Positions 26,227 to 32,662 of a stretch of DNA of 64,000 nt are shown here, one piece after another. This stretch comes from RGIG7213 sp045540335 (GTDB lineage: Bacteria; Bacillota; Clostridia; Oscillospirales; CAG-272), in assembly GCA_045540335.1 (NCBI GenBank), contig JAZQHC010000017.1:1-64000 (forward strand). Reading direction: 5' to 3'. Under the pieces are notes generated by a model. That model ran no database searches. It worked only from the letters and a program-made list of their open reading frames with translations, and had not been told where the DNA came from. The position numbers and the translations under genes are program-made. Numbering within the stretch: position 1 is the stretch's first letter; each line of letters opens with the position of its first letter.

Positions 26227-26296
26227 TGATACTTGATGCTTGATACTGATTCTTGATTCTGTATCTGATACTGAATATGAAGCTGAAGCTGATACT
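26227..26296. repeat. Heptamer array TGATNCT
   Basis: TGATACT lies at 26227, 26241, 26266 and 26290, with variants TGATGCT (26234) and TGATTCT (26247, 26254). The first units are adjacent, the later ones more spaced. The array stands between the 20-bp repeats and the DnaA-box-like sites. Confidence 0.8.
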
Positions 26297-26315
26297 GAGT
26301 GCAGCCGCACGGCAG

Positions 26316-26369
26316 TTATCCACAACGTTTTCCACATTTAATCCACTTTTTGTCCACAAGAAATCCACA
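26316..26369 (+). promoter_or_regulatory. Five phased DnaA-box-like sites
   Basis: TTATCCACA (26316, perfect consensus), TTTTCCACA (26328), TAATCCACT (26339), TTGTCCACA (26350) and AAATCCACA (26361) all face the same way, spaced 12, 11, 11 and 11 bases, about one helical turn. Only the first is a perfect box; the others carry one or two mismatches. Confidence 0.7.
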
Positions 26370-26381
26370 ATGACGCTAAAA

Positions 26382-26393
26382 GAACATTTGTTC
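26382..26393. promoter_or_regulatory. LexA operator (SOS box)
   Basis: GAACATTTGTTC, identical to the box at 28542-28553 before lexA itself, 9 bases upstream of the -35 of the next gene. Confidence 0.8.
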
Positions 26394-26402
26394 GAAAATC
26401 TG

Positions 26403-26431
26403 TTGACTTTTTCGGTTTTTTGTGGTATAAT
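26403..26431 (+). promoter_or_regulatory. Promoter of the DUF6291-type gene
   Basis: TTGACT (26403-26408), 17-base spacer, TATAAT (26426-26431), with TGG before the -10. Confidence 0.8.
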
Positions 26432-26458
26432 ATAGGCAATAAAGGGCTTGGGGGTAAA

Positions 26459-26974
26459 ATGGGGCGCAATTCATTCGTGCTGTACAACAGGTATTCGCAA
26501 TATATAGACATGCTTTCCGATACAGAGCTGGCGCAGGTAATACGCAGTGTTTTTTCATACGTTTGCACGGGGCAGGCAGACCTGCCGAAATCGCGTACGG
26601 CTAAAGCAGTATATGCGCTTATCAAAGAACAGATAGATTTTGACAACGAAAAATACAAAAAAACCGTTGAAAGAAATCAAAACAACGGCAAAAAGCATAT
26701 TTCTGTTACAGAGTTAAGAAAAAAAGCGGAAAATACCGTTTCGCTTTACAACGATATATGCGAAAATTTCCCTATGGCAGAGCAATTTTCGGAAGAAAAA
26801 GCCGCCCGATTTTACAAGGCACTTGGAAAAACCACAGAAGAGGAGTTTTTTCAAGCCGTGCAAAACAGCGACTTTTTAAGCGGCAAAAAGAAAAACAACA
26901 AGTACACCTTTTCACTTGATTGGCTTACCGAGCCTGAAAACGTGGAAAAGATACTTTCGGGAAAATACGCGTGA
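26459..26974 (+). CDS. DUF6291-type protein, phage replication-initiator-like
   Basis: A 171-residue soluble protein. The N-terminus (SFVLYNRYSQYIDMLSDTEL, then QVIRSVFSYV and DLPKS) has the form of the DUF6291 domain found in phage replisome-organiser proteins. The C-terminus (FSLDWLTEPENVEKILSGKY) resembles the short helix that ends such proteins. Start ATG 26459 is used because the domain begins there and a G-rich SD-like GGGGG precedes it; the frame could extend to 26420 but that overlaps the promoter. It is the only gene behind the DnaA-box/SOS-box region, and no other phage gene is near, so it is either a domesticated initiator or the remnant of an element. Role in replication is inferred. 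Confidence 0.65.
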   Translation: MGRNSFVLYNRYSQYIDMLSDTELAQVIRSVFSYVCTGQADLPKSRTAKAVYALIKEQIDFDNEKYKKTVERNQNNGKKHISVTELRKKAENTVSLYNDICENFPMAEQFSEEKAARFYKALGKTTEEEFFQAVQNSDFLSGKKKNNKYTFSLDWLTEPENVEKILSGKYA

Positions 26975-26987
26975 TATAAAACGCCGA

Positions 26988-27302
26988 TTATATCCTATCA
27001 AACGATTCAACGTTGATAACGAACATTACCGCGCCGGAAGTATCGTCTTTTAAAGATTCTGCATTCGTAATGAATGAAGCAAGCGCGGGGTTTATCTGTG
27101 CTTTGCTTTTACAGCTTTCTTTTAATATTTTTTTTATTTCGGGTATTTTTTCTTCGCTTGTGCCGATAAGAAGCGTTGTATTGCCGATAGACAAAAAGCC
27201 GCCAACGGTTGATAATTTCGTTATAAAAAAGCCTGCCTGCGTAAGGGCGTCGGTTACGACTGCGCCGTCGTCGTTGGGGACTATTGCAATAATAAGTTTC
27301 AT
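26988..27302 (-). CDS. darA: Cyclic-di-AMP receptor, PII-like
   Basis: A 104-residue PII-like protein of the CdAR/DarA/PstA family (PF06153), which binds c-di-AMP in the cytoplasm. The family features are visible: MKLIIAIVPNDDG at the start, then FFITKLSTVGGFLSIGNTTLLIG, the ligand-contacting Thr/Gly-rich loop, and a terminal strand VMFVINVESFDRI. It lies convergent to the DUF6291-type gene with 13 bases between stop codons, with start ATG 27302 where homology begins. Partners of this receptor are unknown in most species. Confidence 0.9.
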   Translation of the reverse strand: MKLIIAIVPNDDGAVVTDALTQAGFFITKLSTVGGFLSIGNTTLLIGTSEEKIPEIKKILKESCKSKAQINPALASFITNAESLKDDTSGAVMFVINVESFDRI

Positions 27303-27495
27303 TTTGGTGATTCCTTTCCGAAAGACGGTACGCTTTAATTGACAGATGCGTACCAATATATATTTTGAATTTTCAAGTTTAAGATTTGAACGCGTATTAC
27401 ATGAATTTTTTGTTAATTTGCAAATTTCACCTGCACTTTGTTGCTTTTGTGCCGAAATTATGATATATTTATTAAAATATCAAAAGAGGAAGAAT

Positions 27496-27999
27496 ATGTT
27501 AGAAAAATTCGCCCCCGACTACTATTTTCATAAATTTGAAGAAATAACCCCCGATTTTTTAATAGGCAAAAATATACGCGCCATTGTTTCTGATATAGAT
27601 AATACGCTTGTTACATACGACGACGAAAAGCCAACGGCGAAGCTGCTTGAATGGATAACCGCCCTGAAAGAAAAGGGCATAGCCGTTTCGTTCGTTTCGA
27701 ACAATACCGTAAAGCGTGTTGAGGTGTTTAATGAAGAACTGCGGTTTTTCGCCGTGGGAAAGGCAAAAAAGCCTTTTAAAAAGAACGTTTTGCGCGCGCT
27801 TGAAGAAATGGGCGTACCGTCAGAAAACGCCTGCATGCTTGGCGACCAGGTGTTTACAGACGTTTTTGCCGGCAAGGGCGCGAATATACGCACCATTCTT
27901 GTTGACCCGATAAAAGACAAGACTGATATTTTAACGAAATCCAAACGAGTGCTTGAAATACCGATAATAAAGGCGTACCGAAAAAGCCAATCAAAGTGA
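27496..27999 (+). CDS. yqeG: YqeG family HAD IIIA-type phosphatase
   Basis: A 167-residue HAD-superfamily hydrolase. Motif I is DIDNTLVTYD, motif II FVSNN, the motif III Lys lies in KKPFKKNVLRALEEM, and motif IV is GDQVFTDVFAG. Members are related to mitochondrial PGP phosphatase (GEP4/PTPMT-like roles), so phosphatidylglycerophosphate is a candidate substrate. In Bacillus yqeG precedes yqeH-aroE; here an aroE fusion lies 3 kb upstream but is separate. ATG 27496 follows SD AAGAGGAAG. Confidence 0.88.
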   Translation: MLEKFAPDYYFHKFEEITPDFLIGKNIRAIVSDIDNTLVTYDDEKPTAKLLEWITALKEKGIAVSFVSNNTVKRVEVFNEELRFFAVGKAKKPFKKNVLRALEEMGVPSENACMLGDQVFTDVFAGKGANIRTILVDPIKDKTDILTKSKRVLEIPIIKAYRKSQSK

Positions 28000-28051
28000 C
28001 GCGATTTTACAAATATTTAATATAAATATTAAAAAACGCAACATTACACTA

Positions 28052-28081
28052 TTGACTAAACAGGCAGTTTTCGTGTATAAT
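28052..28081 (+). promoter_or_regulatory. Promoter of the small acidic protein gene
   Basis: TTGACT (28052-28057), 18-base spacer, TATAAT (28076-28081). Confidence 0.7.
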
Positions 28082-28131
28082 ATAAACAGAAAGAAATTTG
28101 AATGTTTTTATATAGAAAAGGAGAAATCGTT

Positions 28132-28359
28132 ATGTCAAAAGAAACATCAACCGCTATAAAAGTTGTAGTTCTTATTTTCGCTATTCTCGGTGTTGCAGTT
28201 GCAGCGCTTCTTATCGTTAAGAAGCTGAAATGTGCGCAAGCTGAAAAAGAAGCTTCACTTTTCGACGACCTTGACGAGCTTGATATTGATGATGAAGATA
28301 TCTGTGCTTGCTGCGGATGCGACGATTGCGAAGTTGAAGAAGAAGCAGAAGAGATCTGA
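28132..28359 (+). CDS. Small membrane protein with acidic Cys-rich tail
   Basis: A 75-residue protein with one transmembrane helix at about 9-32 (VVVLIFAILGVAVAALLIV), a KKLK basic stop on the cytoplasmic side and a tail dense in Asp/Glu that contains CACCGCDDC. The four clustered Cys could bind a metal. It has its own promoter, strong SD (AAAGGAG) and terminator, so it is a real, monocistronic gene. I do not recognise the family and infer no function. Confidence 0.7.
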   Translation: MSKETSTAIKVVVLIFAILGVAVAALLIVKKLKCAQAEKEASLFDDLDELDIDDEDICACCGCDDCEVEEEAEEI

Positions 28360-28382
28360 TAGGCTTATTTAAACGATAAAAT

Positions 28383-28422
28383 TCCCAACGGTGCTTACGT
28401 GCCGTTGGGATTTGTCTTTTTT
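28383..28422 (+). terminator. Intrinsic terminator
   Basis: TCCCAACGGTGC-type stem pairs with GCCGTTGGGA, followed by TTTGTCTTTTTT. Confidence 0.85.
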
Positions 28423-28483
28423 ATTGCGTTTTTTGTAAATATACGCGAAAAAGCGCAAAAAGTGATAAAAACAAAAGAAAAAC

Positions 28484-28495
28484 GAATATTTGTTC
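28484..28495. promoter_or_regulatory. Second LexA operator upstream of lexA
   Basis: GAATATTTGTTC, one base different from the main box and identical to the box before recA (minus strand 50054-50043). Confidence 0.6.
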
Positions 28496-28504
28496 TGTTT
28501 TTTC

Positions 28505-28533
28505 TTTATTTGTTCATTTTTATATGGTACAAT
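28505..28533 (+). promoter_or_regulatory. Promoter of lexA
   Basis: A weak -35 (TTTATT, 28505-28510) and TACAAT (28528-28533) preceded by TGG, so an extended -10 promoter. Confidence 0.55.
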
Positions 28534-28541
28534 GATGTAAA

Positions 28542-28553
28542 GAACATTTGTTC
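28542..28553. promoter_or_regulatory. LexA operator at lexA
   Basis: GAACATTTGTTC, a perfect palindromic SOS box of the Gram-positive type, just after the expected transcription start, suited to autorepression. Confidence 0.85.
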
Positions 28554-28585
28554 ACCATTGGTGAAGCGGAAAAAGAGGTACTTGT

Positions 28586-29179
28586 ATGGCGGCGCTTACG
28601 AAAAAAGAACAGGCTATATACGATTATATAGTTGAAACGATAAACAAAGAAGGGTATTCCCCCAGTGTAAGGGATATAAGTAAGGCAAGCGGTATAAAAA
28701 GCACTTCTACCGTTCATATGTATTTGCAGCGGCTTGAGGATAAGGGCTACATCCAGAAAGAGCAGGGCAAAAGCCGCACCCTTCGCATAGGCGACAAGGG
28801 TACGCCGTGCGTGCCTATCGTGGGTAGGGTTGCCGCCGGGCTTCCTATTTTGGCACAGGAAAATTACGAGGGCTTTTTATCCGTTCAGCTTCCGCACGGC
28901 ATATTGCAAAGCAACGTTTTTGCTTTGCGAGTTTCGGGCGAAAGCATGATAGAAGCAGGTATTATGGATGGGGATTACGTTATAGTTGATAAGACCCCCT
29001 GCGCGGAAGACGGGCAGATAGTAGTTGCCCTTATAGAAGACGAGGCAACCGTAAAAACCTTTTATAAAGAAAAAGACCATATACGCTTGCAGCCCGAAAA
29101 CAGCACCATGCGCCCCATTATCGCAAAAGAGGTGGCAATATTGGGCAGGGTGATAGCAAATATCAGATATTATAAATAA
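28586..29179 (+). CDS. lexA: LexA SOS repressor
   Basis: A 197-residue LexA. The N-terminal winged helix-turn-helix (residues 1-70; GYSPSVRDISKASGIKSTST) binds the SOS box; the C-terminal S24 domain is self-cleaving. The cleavage site is Ala84-Gly85 (RVAAGLP), the nucleophile Ser120 (SGESM) and the general-base Lys157. RecA filaments should trigger cleavage after DNA damage. SD is AGAGGT. Probable targets in this window are lexA, recA and the DUF6291-type gene, which all carry the same operator. Confidence 0.96.
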   Translation: MAALTKKEQAIYDYIVETINKEGYSPSVRDISKASGIKSTSTVHMYLQRLEDKGYIQKEQGKSRTLRIGDKGTPCVPIVGRVAAGLPILAQENYEGFLSVQLPHGILQSNVFALRVSGESMIEAGIMDGDYVIVDKTPCAEDGQIVVALIEDEATVKTFYKEKDHIRLQPENSTMRPIIAKEVAILGRVIANIRYYK

Positions 29180-29202
29180 ATTGTAAATAATACGTTTTTC
29201 AC

Positions 29203-29231
29203 TTGACAAAATGGGTTTTTGGTGATACAAT
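29203..29231 (+). promoter_or_regulatory. Promoter of rplJ-rplL
   Basis: TTGACA (29203-29208), 17-base spacer, TACAAT (29226-29231), with TGA before the -10. Confidence 0.8.
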
Positions 29232-29239
29232 GCTTTTGT

Positions 29240-29330
29240 TAATCCGAAGACAGCAGGTTTCGGTAAAAGCGAAAGCTTTCCTGCCGAGGGGAAAACGGTA
29301 TATACTTTTTGTATTTTTACGCTTTCTTTT
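29240..29330 (+). ncRNA. Ribosomal protein L10 leader
   Basis: The leader has AGACAGCAGG early and CCTGCCGAGG later, the signature of the L10 leader whose kink-turn region binds the L10-(L12)4 complex for autoregulation. It lies directly ahead of rplJ and is followed by an attenuator hairpin. Confidence 0.85.
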
Positions 29331-29360
29331 CGGTGCTGAAAAGAAAGCGTTTTCTGTTTT
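29319..29360 (+). terminator. Attenuator in the rplJ leader
   Basis: ACGCTTTCTTTTC pairs with GAAAAGAAAGCGT around GGTGCT, followed by TTTCTGTTTT. It stands between the L10 leader and the rplJ start. Confidence 0.85.
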
Positions 29361-29392
29361 CGGAAGACATACCAAAACGGAGGTAAACTACG

Positions 29393-29941
29393 ATGGCAAG
29401 CGAAAAAATCAAGGCCGCAAAACAGCAGATAGTTGCAGACCTTGCCGAAAAGCTTCAATCCGCTTCTTCTTGCGTTATCGTAACATATGCGGGCATTACC
29501 GTTGAAGACGATACAAAGATGAGAGCTGAATTGAGAGAGGCAGGCGTTGACTATTCCGTTATCAAAAACACGATGACGAAAATGGCTGCTGAAAAAGCAG
29601 GCTACGCTCAGCTTGGCGATGTTTTAGAGGGAATGACGGCTGTTGCTATCAGCCAGAAGGACCCCGTTGCACCTGCCAAGGTTCTCAAGAAATATGCCGA
29701 AAAGGTTGAAACTTTCGACATAAAAGCCGGATTTGTTGATGGCGAAATTCTTGATAAAGCAGGTATCATGGCCCTTGCTGATATCCCTTCCAAAGAAACA
29801 CTTATTGCAAAGATCATGGGCAGCGTTCGTTCTCCCTTGTTCAACTTGGCATACGTGCTTCAGGCGATCATCGACAAGAATGGCGAAGGCGCACCTGCAG
29901 AAGAAGCTGCAGAAGAAGCAGCACCCGCAGCAGAGGCGTAA
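29393..29941 (+). CDS. rplJ: Ribosomal protein L10
   Basis: A 182-residue stalk-base protein of the 50S subunit; anchors L7/L12 dimers. It has the conserved VIVTYAGITVED, YSVIKNTMTKMA and DIPSKETLIAKI blocks and an Ala/Glu-rich tail (AEEAAEEAAPAAEA). SD is ACGGAGG. Expression should be feedback-regulated through the leader at 29240-29360. It is followed by rplL after 76 bases. Confidence 0.97.
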   Translation: MASEKIKAAKQQIVADLAEKLQSASSCVIVTYAGITVEDDTKMRAELREAGVDYSVIKNTMTKMAAEKAGYAQLGDVLEGMTAVAISQKDPVAPAKVLKKYAEKVETFDIKAGFVDGEILDKAGIMALADIPSKETLIAKIMGSVRSPLFNLAYVLQAIIDKNGEGAPAEEAAEEAAPAAEA

Positions 29942-30017
29942 GCCGCTGCATATACTCTTGCAGGACCCCTGCGTGAGTTAAAAATTATTGAAAAAAATAC
30001 GAAAGGTAGTATCAAAA

Positions 30018-30398
30018 ATGGCAAACGAAAAAATCGAAAAAATTCTTGAAGAGATTGATTCTCTTACAATTCTCGAACTTGCTGACCTTGTTAAAGGTTT
30101 GGAAGAAAAATATGGCGTAACAGCAGCAGCTCCCGTTGCAGCAGCAGGTGCAGCACCCGCAGCAGGCGCAGCAGCAGCAGAAGAAAAGACTGAATTTGAT
30201 GTAGTTCTTGCATCCTTCGGTTCTTCTAAGCTTGGCGTTATCAAGGTTGTTCGCGAACTTACAGGTCTTGGCCTTAAAGAAGCGAAAGACATCGTTGAAG
30301 GCGCTCCCAAAACACTTAAAGAAGGCGTTGACAAAGCAACTGCTGAAGAATACAAAGCAAAGCTTACAGAAGCCGGCGCTACTGTTGAAATTAAATAA
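30018..30398 (+). CDS. rplL: Ribosomal protein L7/L12
   Basis: A 126-residue protein of the mobile ribosomal stalk, which recruits translation GTPases. It has N-terminal dimerisation helix (SLTILELADLVKGLEEKYG), Ala-rich hinge at about 35-55 and the C-terminal globular domain (EFDVVLASFGSSK, GLGLKEAKDIVEGAPKTLKEG). ATG 30018 is chosen since homology starts at MANEKIEKIL; an in-frame ATG at 29988 would add ten residues and lacks a better SD. Two terminators follow. Confidence 0.97.
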   Translation: MANEKIEKILEEIDSLTILELADLVKGLEEKYGVTAAAPVAAAGAAPAAGAAAAEEKTEFDVVLASFGSSKLGVIKVVRELTGLGLKEAKDIVEGAPKTLKEGVDKATAEEYKAKLTEAGATVEIK

Positions 30399-30430
30399 TT
30401 TCGCTTGTAAAAGTAAACCGGATAGAAAAC

Positions 30431-30462
30431 AGCGTGATGCCCGATGGGTATCACGCTTTCTA
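30431..30462 (+). terminator. Intrinsic terminator 1 after rplL
   Basis: GCGTGATGCCC pairs with GGGTATCACGC, followed by TTTCT. Confidence 0.8.
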
Positions 30463-30505
30463 TTGCCTGTTTAATCTGTGTATAATCAAACGCATAAAAA
30501 CAGAA

Positions 30506-30537
30506 GCCTCGTTATAATCCCAACGAGGCTTTTTTAT
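30506..30537 (+). terminator. Intrinsic terminator 2 after rplL
   Basis: GCCTCGTT (30506-30513) pairs with AACGAGGC (30522-30529), followed by six T. Its 3' half is duplicated at 31650-31670. Confidence 0.85.
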
Positions 30538-30598
30538 TTACCAAAAACCACCTGCAGGCGGTTCGGCAGAGGCTATTGCCGATTAGTAATTCCGCCGC
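30516..30598. repeat. 83-bp perfect direct repeat, left copy
   Basis: Identical base for base to 31650-31732 (offset 1134). It comprises the 3' half of the rplL terminator plus the first ~52 bases of the dispersed repeat. Confidence 0.95.
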
Positions 30599-30653
30599 AG
30601 CGATAGGCACCATCTGAAAGGAAGATGTCGAGCGAATGCAGACTGAGGTACTG
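30547..30653. repeat. Dispersed repeat, 5' half only (copy 2a)
   Basis: Matches the first ~105 bases of the repeats at 23173 and 41631 (to GACTGAGGTACTG), then breaks off into unrelated AT-rich DNA. Confidence 0.85.
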
Positions 30654-30905
30654 TTGTTTTCAAGTTATATATAATAAAAGAGTTATCCCGATATTACGAG
30701 ATAACTCTATTTTTGATGGTATGATAAAAATCATACCGACACATTGAAAACCATACCATAGGAAACTCTGTTAAAAACTTTGTTTTTAAGCAGTAAAACT
30801 GCCGAAAGTATGACGGTTATTCCTGCCTTGCCTAACAGTTAATAGTTTAGAGTTAATTTTTCGCCTAACTTTAGAGCGATTCTTAGATTTTTGGGTAAGA
30901 CATAA
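30654..30905. other. AT-rich stretch with hairpins
   Basis: Holds a terminator-like hairpin (30679-30714) and short inverted repeats GGTATGAT/ATCATACC plus another CATACC near 30720-30760. No gene is recognisable. Confidence 0.5.
30679..30714. terminator. Terminator-like hairpin
   Basis: AGAGTTATC pairs with GATAACTCT, followed by ATTTTT on the plus strand. No plus-strand gene precedes it; it may end stray transcription or the minus-strand membrane gene. Confidence 0.5.
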
Positions 30906-31244
30906 TCATTCTTCCGCAATGTCGTTTCGGTGACACATTTTATAAGGAATGCTTGCTATTACAAAGGGTAACACAATCAAACCGAGCCATGCAGCTAAAA
31001 GCACTTTTATTACTACCATAAATATGCCCGCTGATGTGTCAATGTTACGGACAGATTTCCATCCGCAAATAAATCCTATTACGCAAAGTGCCAATACAAT
31101 AAATTCACATACGCCAAAAACCGGATTGCTTGACGTAATACTGATATTATTCATTATGTAGGGTAGTACAAGAAAAAAATAGCAGACATATACTATAAGC
31201 ACCAATATAAACCGCATCCAACCAGAACCAAAGACTTTTTTCAT
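30906..31244 (-). CDS. Small three-helix membrane protein
   Basis: A 112-residue protein with three hydrophobic segments (about 11-30, 42-62 and 75-98) and no other motif. SD GGAGGTGG stands upstream of ATG 31244. I do not recognise the family. It is transcribed from a promoter at 31524-31496 through a ~245-base leader that looks like a regulatory RNA ending in an intrinsic terminator. The whole unit lies inside the segment flanked by 83-bp direct repeats, so it may have arrived by recombination or insertion. Confidence 0.65.
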   Translation of the reverse strand: MKKVFGSGWMRFILVLIVYVCYFFLVLPYIMNNISITSSNPVFGVCEFIVLALCVIGFICGWKSVRNIDTSAGIFMVVIKVLLAAWLGLIVLPFVIASIPYKMCHRNDIAEE

Positions 31245-31275
31245 CAATTCCACCTCCTTCTTTATATAAATTAAA

Positions 31276-31489
31276 AACAAAAAAGTGCGACAACCGAAGT
31301 CATCGCACCGAAAAATGCAAACCCCGATTGTCGCCAAACAAATCAAAATCAGAATGGAAGTAGCTTCACACCCTAACTTGTGGAATTTGCATTTTTACCA
31401 AATTCAAAAATTAGGATGCAGAAAAAAGGGGATAATATCCCCAATAAAAAAGGAACTACACCATTTTCTGATTATTCGATTTGTTTGGC
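31276..31489 (-). ncRNA. Candidate riboswitch-like leader with attenuator
   Basis: Read on the minus strand, the 5' arm (31488-31461, starting CCAAACAAATC) pairs with a later arm (31357-31334, ending GATTTGTTTGG), closing a long P1. Inside lie GGGGAT-ATCCCC (31442-31428) and a two-part helix CATCCTAA/TTAGGGTG with GAATTTG/CAAATTC. Directly after P1, GCGACAA (31334-31328) can pair with TTGTCGC (31293-31287), which is the 3' half of a terminator (31308-31285, UUCG loop, then U-rich). Terminator and antiterminator therefore exclude each other. No known class was recognised. Confidence 0.6.
31285..31308 (-). terminator. Attenuator hairpin before the membrane gene
   Basis: On the minus strand GTGCGATGAC-TTCG-GTTGTCGCAC (some G-U pairs), followed by TTTTTTG. 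It sits about 25 bases upstream of the SD of the membrane-protein gene. Confidence 0.85.
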
Positions 31490-31495
31490 TTAATT

Positions 31496-31524
31496 AGTAT
31501 ATCACACTTTTGGGGTTTTTACAA
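31496..31524 (-). promoter_or_regulatory. Promoter of the structured leader and membrane gene
   Basis: TTGTAA (31524-31519), 17-base spacer, TATACT (31501-31496), with TGA before the -10. The predicted start falls right at the 5' arm of P1. Confidence 0.65.
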
Positions 31525-31576
31525 GTATTTGTAACAAAATTATTTTTGTCCCTATTGTAACTCAACCATAACACAA

Positions 31577-31610
31577 ATCGGCAGAGAAAACAAGTGTTTT
31601 CTCTGCCGAT
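31577..31610. terminator. Perfect 15-bp hairpin, terminator-like
   Basis: ATCGGCAGAGAAAAC pairs with GTTTTCTCTGCCGAT around AAGT, with T-rich sequence following. No gene on the plus strand directly precedes it. Confidence 0.6.
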
Positions 31611-31649
31611 ATTTTGTGTTCGCAAATTCTCCGTCAAGAACAACAGAGA

Positions 31650-31732
31650 AATCCCAACGAGGCTTTTTTATTTACCAAAAACCACCTGCAGGCGGTTCGG
31701 CAGAGGCTATTGCCGATTAGTAATTCCGCCGC
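31650..31732. repeat. 83-bp perfect direct repeat, right copy
   Basis: Identical to 30516-30598. It is preceded by unrelated sequence and followed by the 3' half of the dispersed repeat. Confidence 0.95.
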
Positions 31733-31873
31733 GTTGCGGGTCCCCCTTCCTCTTTGAGGAAGGCTTTGAATTGCCACATCTGTGGGGCAGGGCGCCGTTT
31801 GCAAGTGCCAAATGCTTCGGTGCGCTTAAGCCACGCCGGCAACACGCCCTTATAGGGTTAAGCAAGCCGCCGG
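31681..31873. repeat. Dispersed repeat with internal deletion (copy 2b)
   Basis: Starts like the other copies (ACCACCTGC), but after TAATTCCGCCGC jumps directly to GTTGCGG, skipping about 125 bases present in the copies at 23173 and 41631, then runs to GCAAGCCGC. The junction is at a short CGC microhomology. Confidence 0.85.
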
Positions 31874-31954
31874 CTTAGACGGTGGTTATGACTATCGTTA
31901 TCAAGCTTAAGGATATTATTAAAAAATGCAAAAATTTTTAATAAGCGTATCAAA

Positions 31955-32662
31955 TTACCGTGCAATAAGGTCTTTAATTATCCGACTTGCCATAAGTATT
32001 CCCGCACTTGACGGCACGAAGCTGATGCTTGCGGGCGTTGTTTTTCCGTTTTCCGTAGGAATGCCGCTTGTTGACGGCACTTCTTCGGAATAAACGACGT
32101 TAAGTGATGATATGTTGCGGGCTTTAAGCTCTCTGCGCATTACCCTTGCCAACGGGCAAACGGAGGTTTTATATATATCTGCCACTTTAAATGCCGACGG
32201 GTCAAGCTTGTTACCCGTACCCATGCAGCTTATAACGGGGATATCAAGCGCTTTTGCGCGTTGTATTATCAACAGCTTGGAGCTTACCGTGTCGATAGCG
32301 TCTGCAATGTAGTCGTATTTTGAAAAATCTATTTCGTTTTCCGTATCCTTATTATAAAACAATGGCAAAGCCGTTACGTTACAGCTTGGCGATATATCCT
32401 TAAGGCGAAGCCTTGCCGCTTCTGTTTTTTTTATACCAACCGTTGAATGAAGCGCAAACAGCTGGCGGTTTATGTTTGATTGGCAAACGGTATCGTTATC
32501 TACCACGGTTATACTTCCAACGCCTGCGCGTACAAGCATTTCTGCCGTGTAAGATCCGACCCCACCGATGCCGAACAGAAGCACGTTTGATTTTTGCAGC
32601 TTTTCAAGCGCTTCTTCGCCTATAAGGGCAGACGTTCGTGAAAATTGTTCGTTTATTATCAT
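31955..32662 (-). CDS. tcdA: tRNA threonylcarbamoyladenosine dehydratase (TcdA/ThiF family)
   Basis: A 235-residue E1-like protein with the ATP-binding Rossmann motif FGIGGVGSYTAEML at about 30-43, Asp-containing VVDNDTVCQSNINRQ with the Arg-finger, DAIDT and the C-terminal STSGIPTENGKT region. This fits TcdA (CsdL/YgdL), which cyclises t6A37 of tRNA to ct6A using ATP. Other ThiF-family roles are less likely because no sulphur-carrier gene is near. Its ATG overlaps the end of yfbR by 4 bases. Confidence 0.88.
   Translation of the reverse strand: MIINEQFSRTSALIGEEALEKLQKSNVLLFGIGGVGSYTAEMLVRAGVGSITVVDNDTVCQSNINRQLFALHSTVGIKKTEAARLRLKDISPSCNVTALPLFYNKDTENEIDFSKYDYIADAIDTVSSKLLIIQRAKALDIPVISCMGTGNKLDPSAFKVADIYKTSVCPLARVMRRELKARNISSLNVVYSEEVPSTSGIPTENGKTTPASISFVPSSAGILMASRIIKDLIAR

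Noticed and set aside
26143..26402. Main chromosomal oriC
   Set aside because: DnaA boxes are present, but dnaA, dnaN, recF, gyrB and rpmH are all absent from this neighbourhood; only an origin-like or regulatory role is proposed.
30516..31732. Complete insertion sequence
   Set aside because: Direct repeats flank the segment, but it holds no transposase and no terminal inverted repeats; the 83-bp repeats are far too long for ordinary target duplication.
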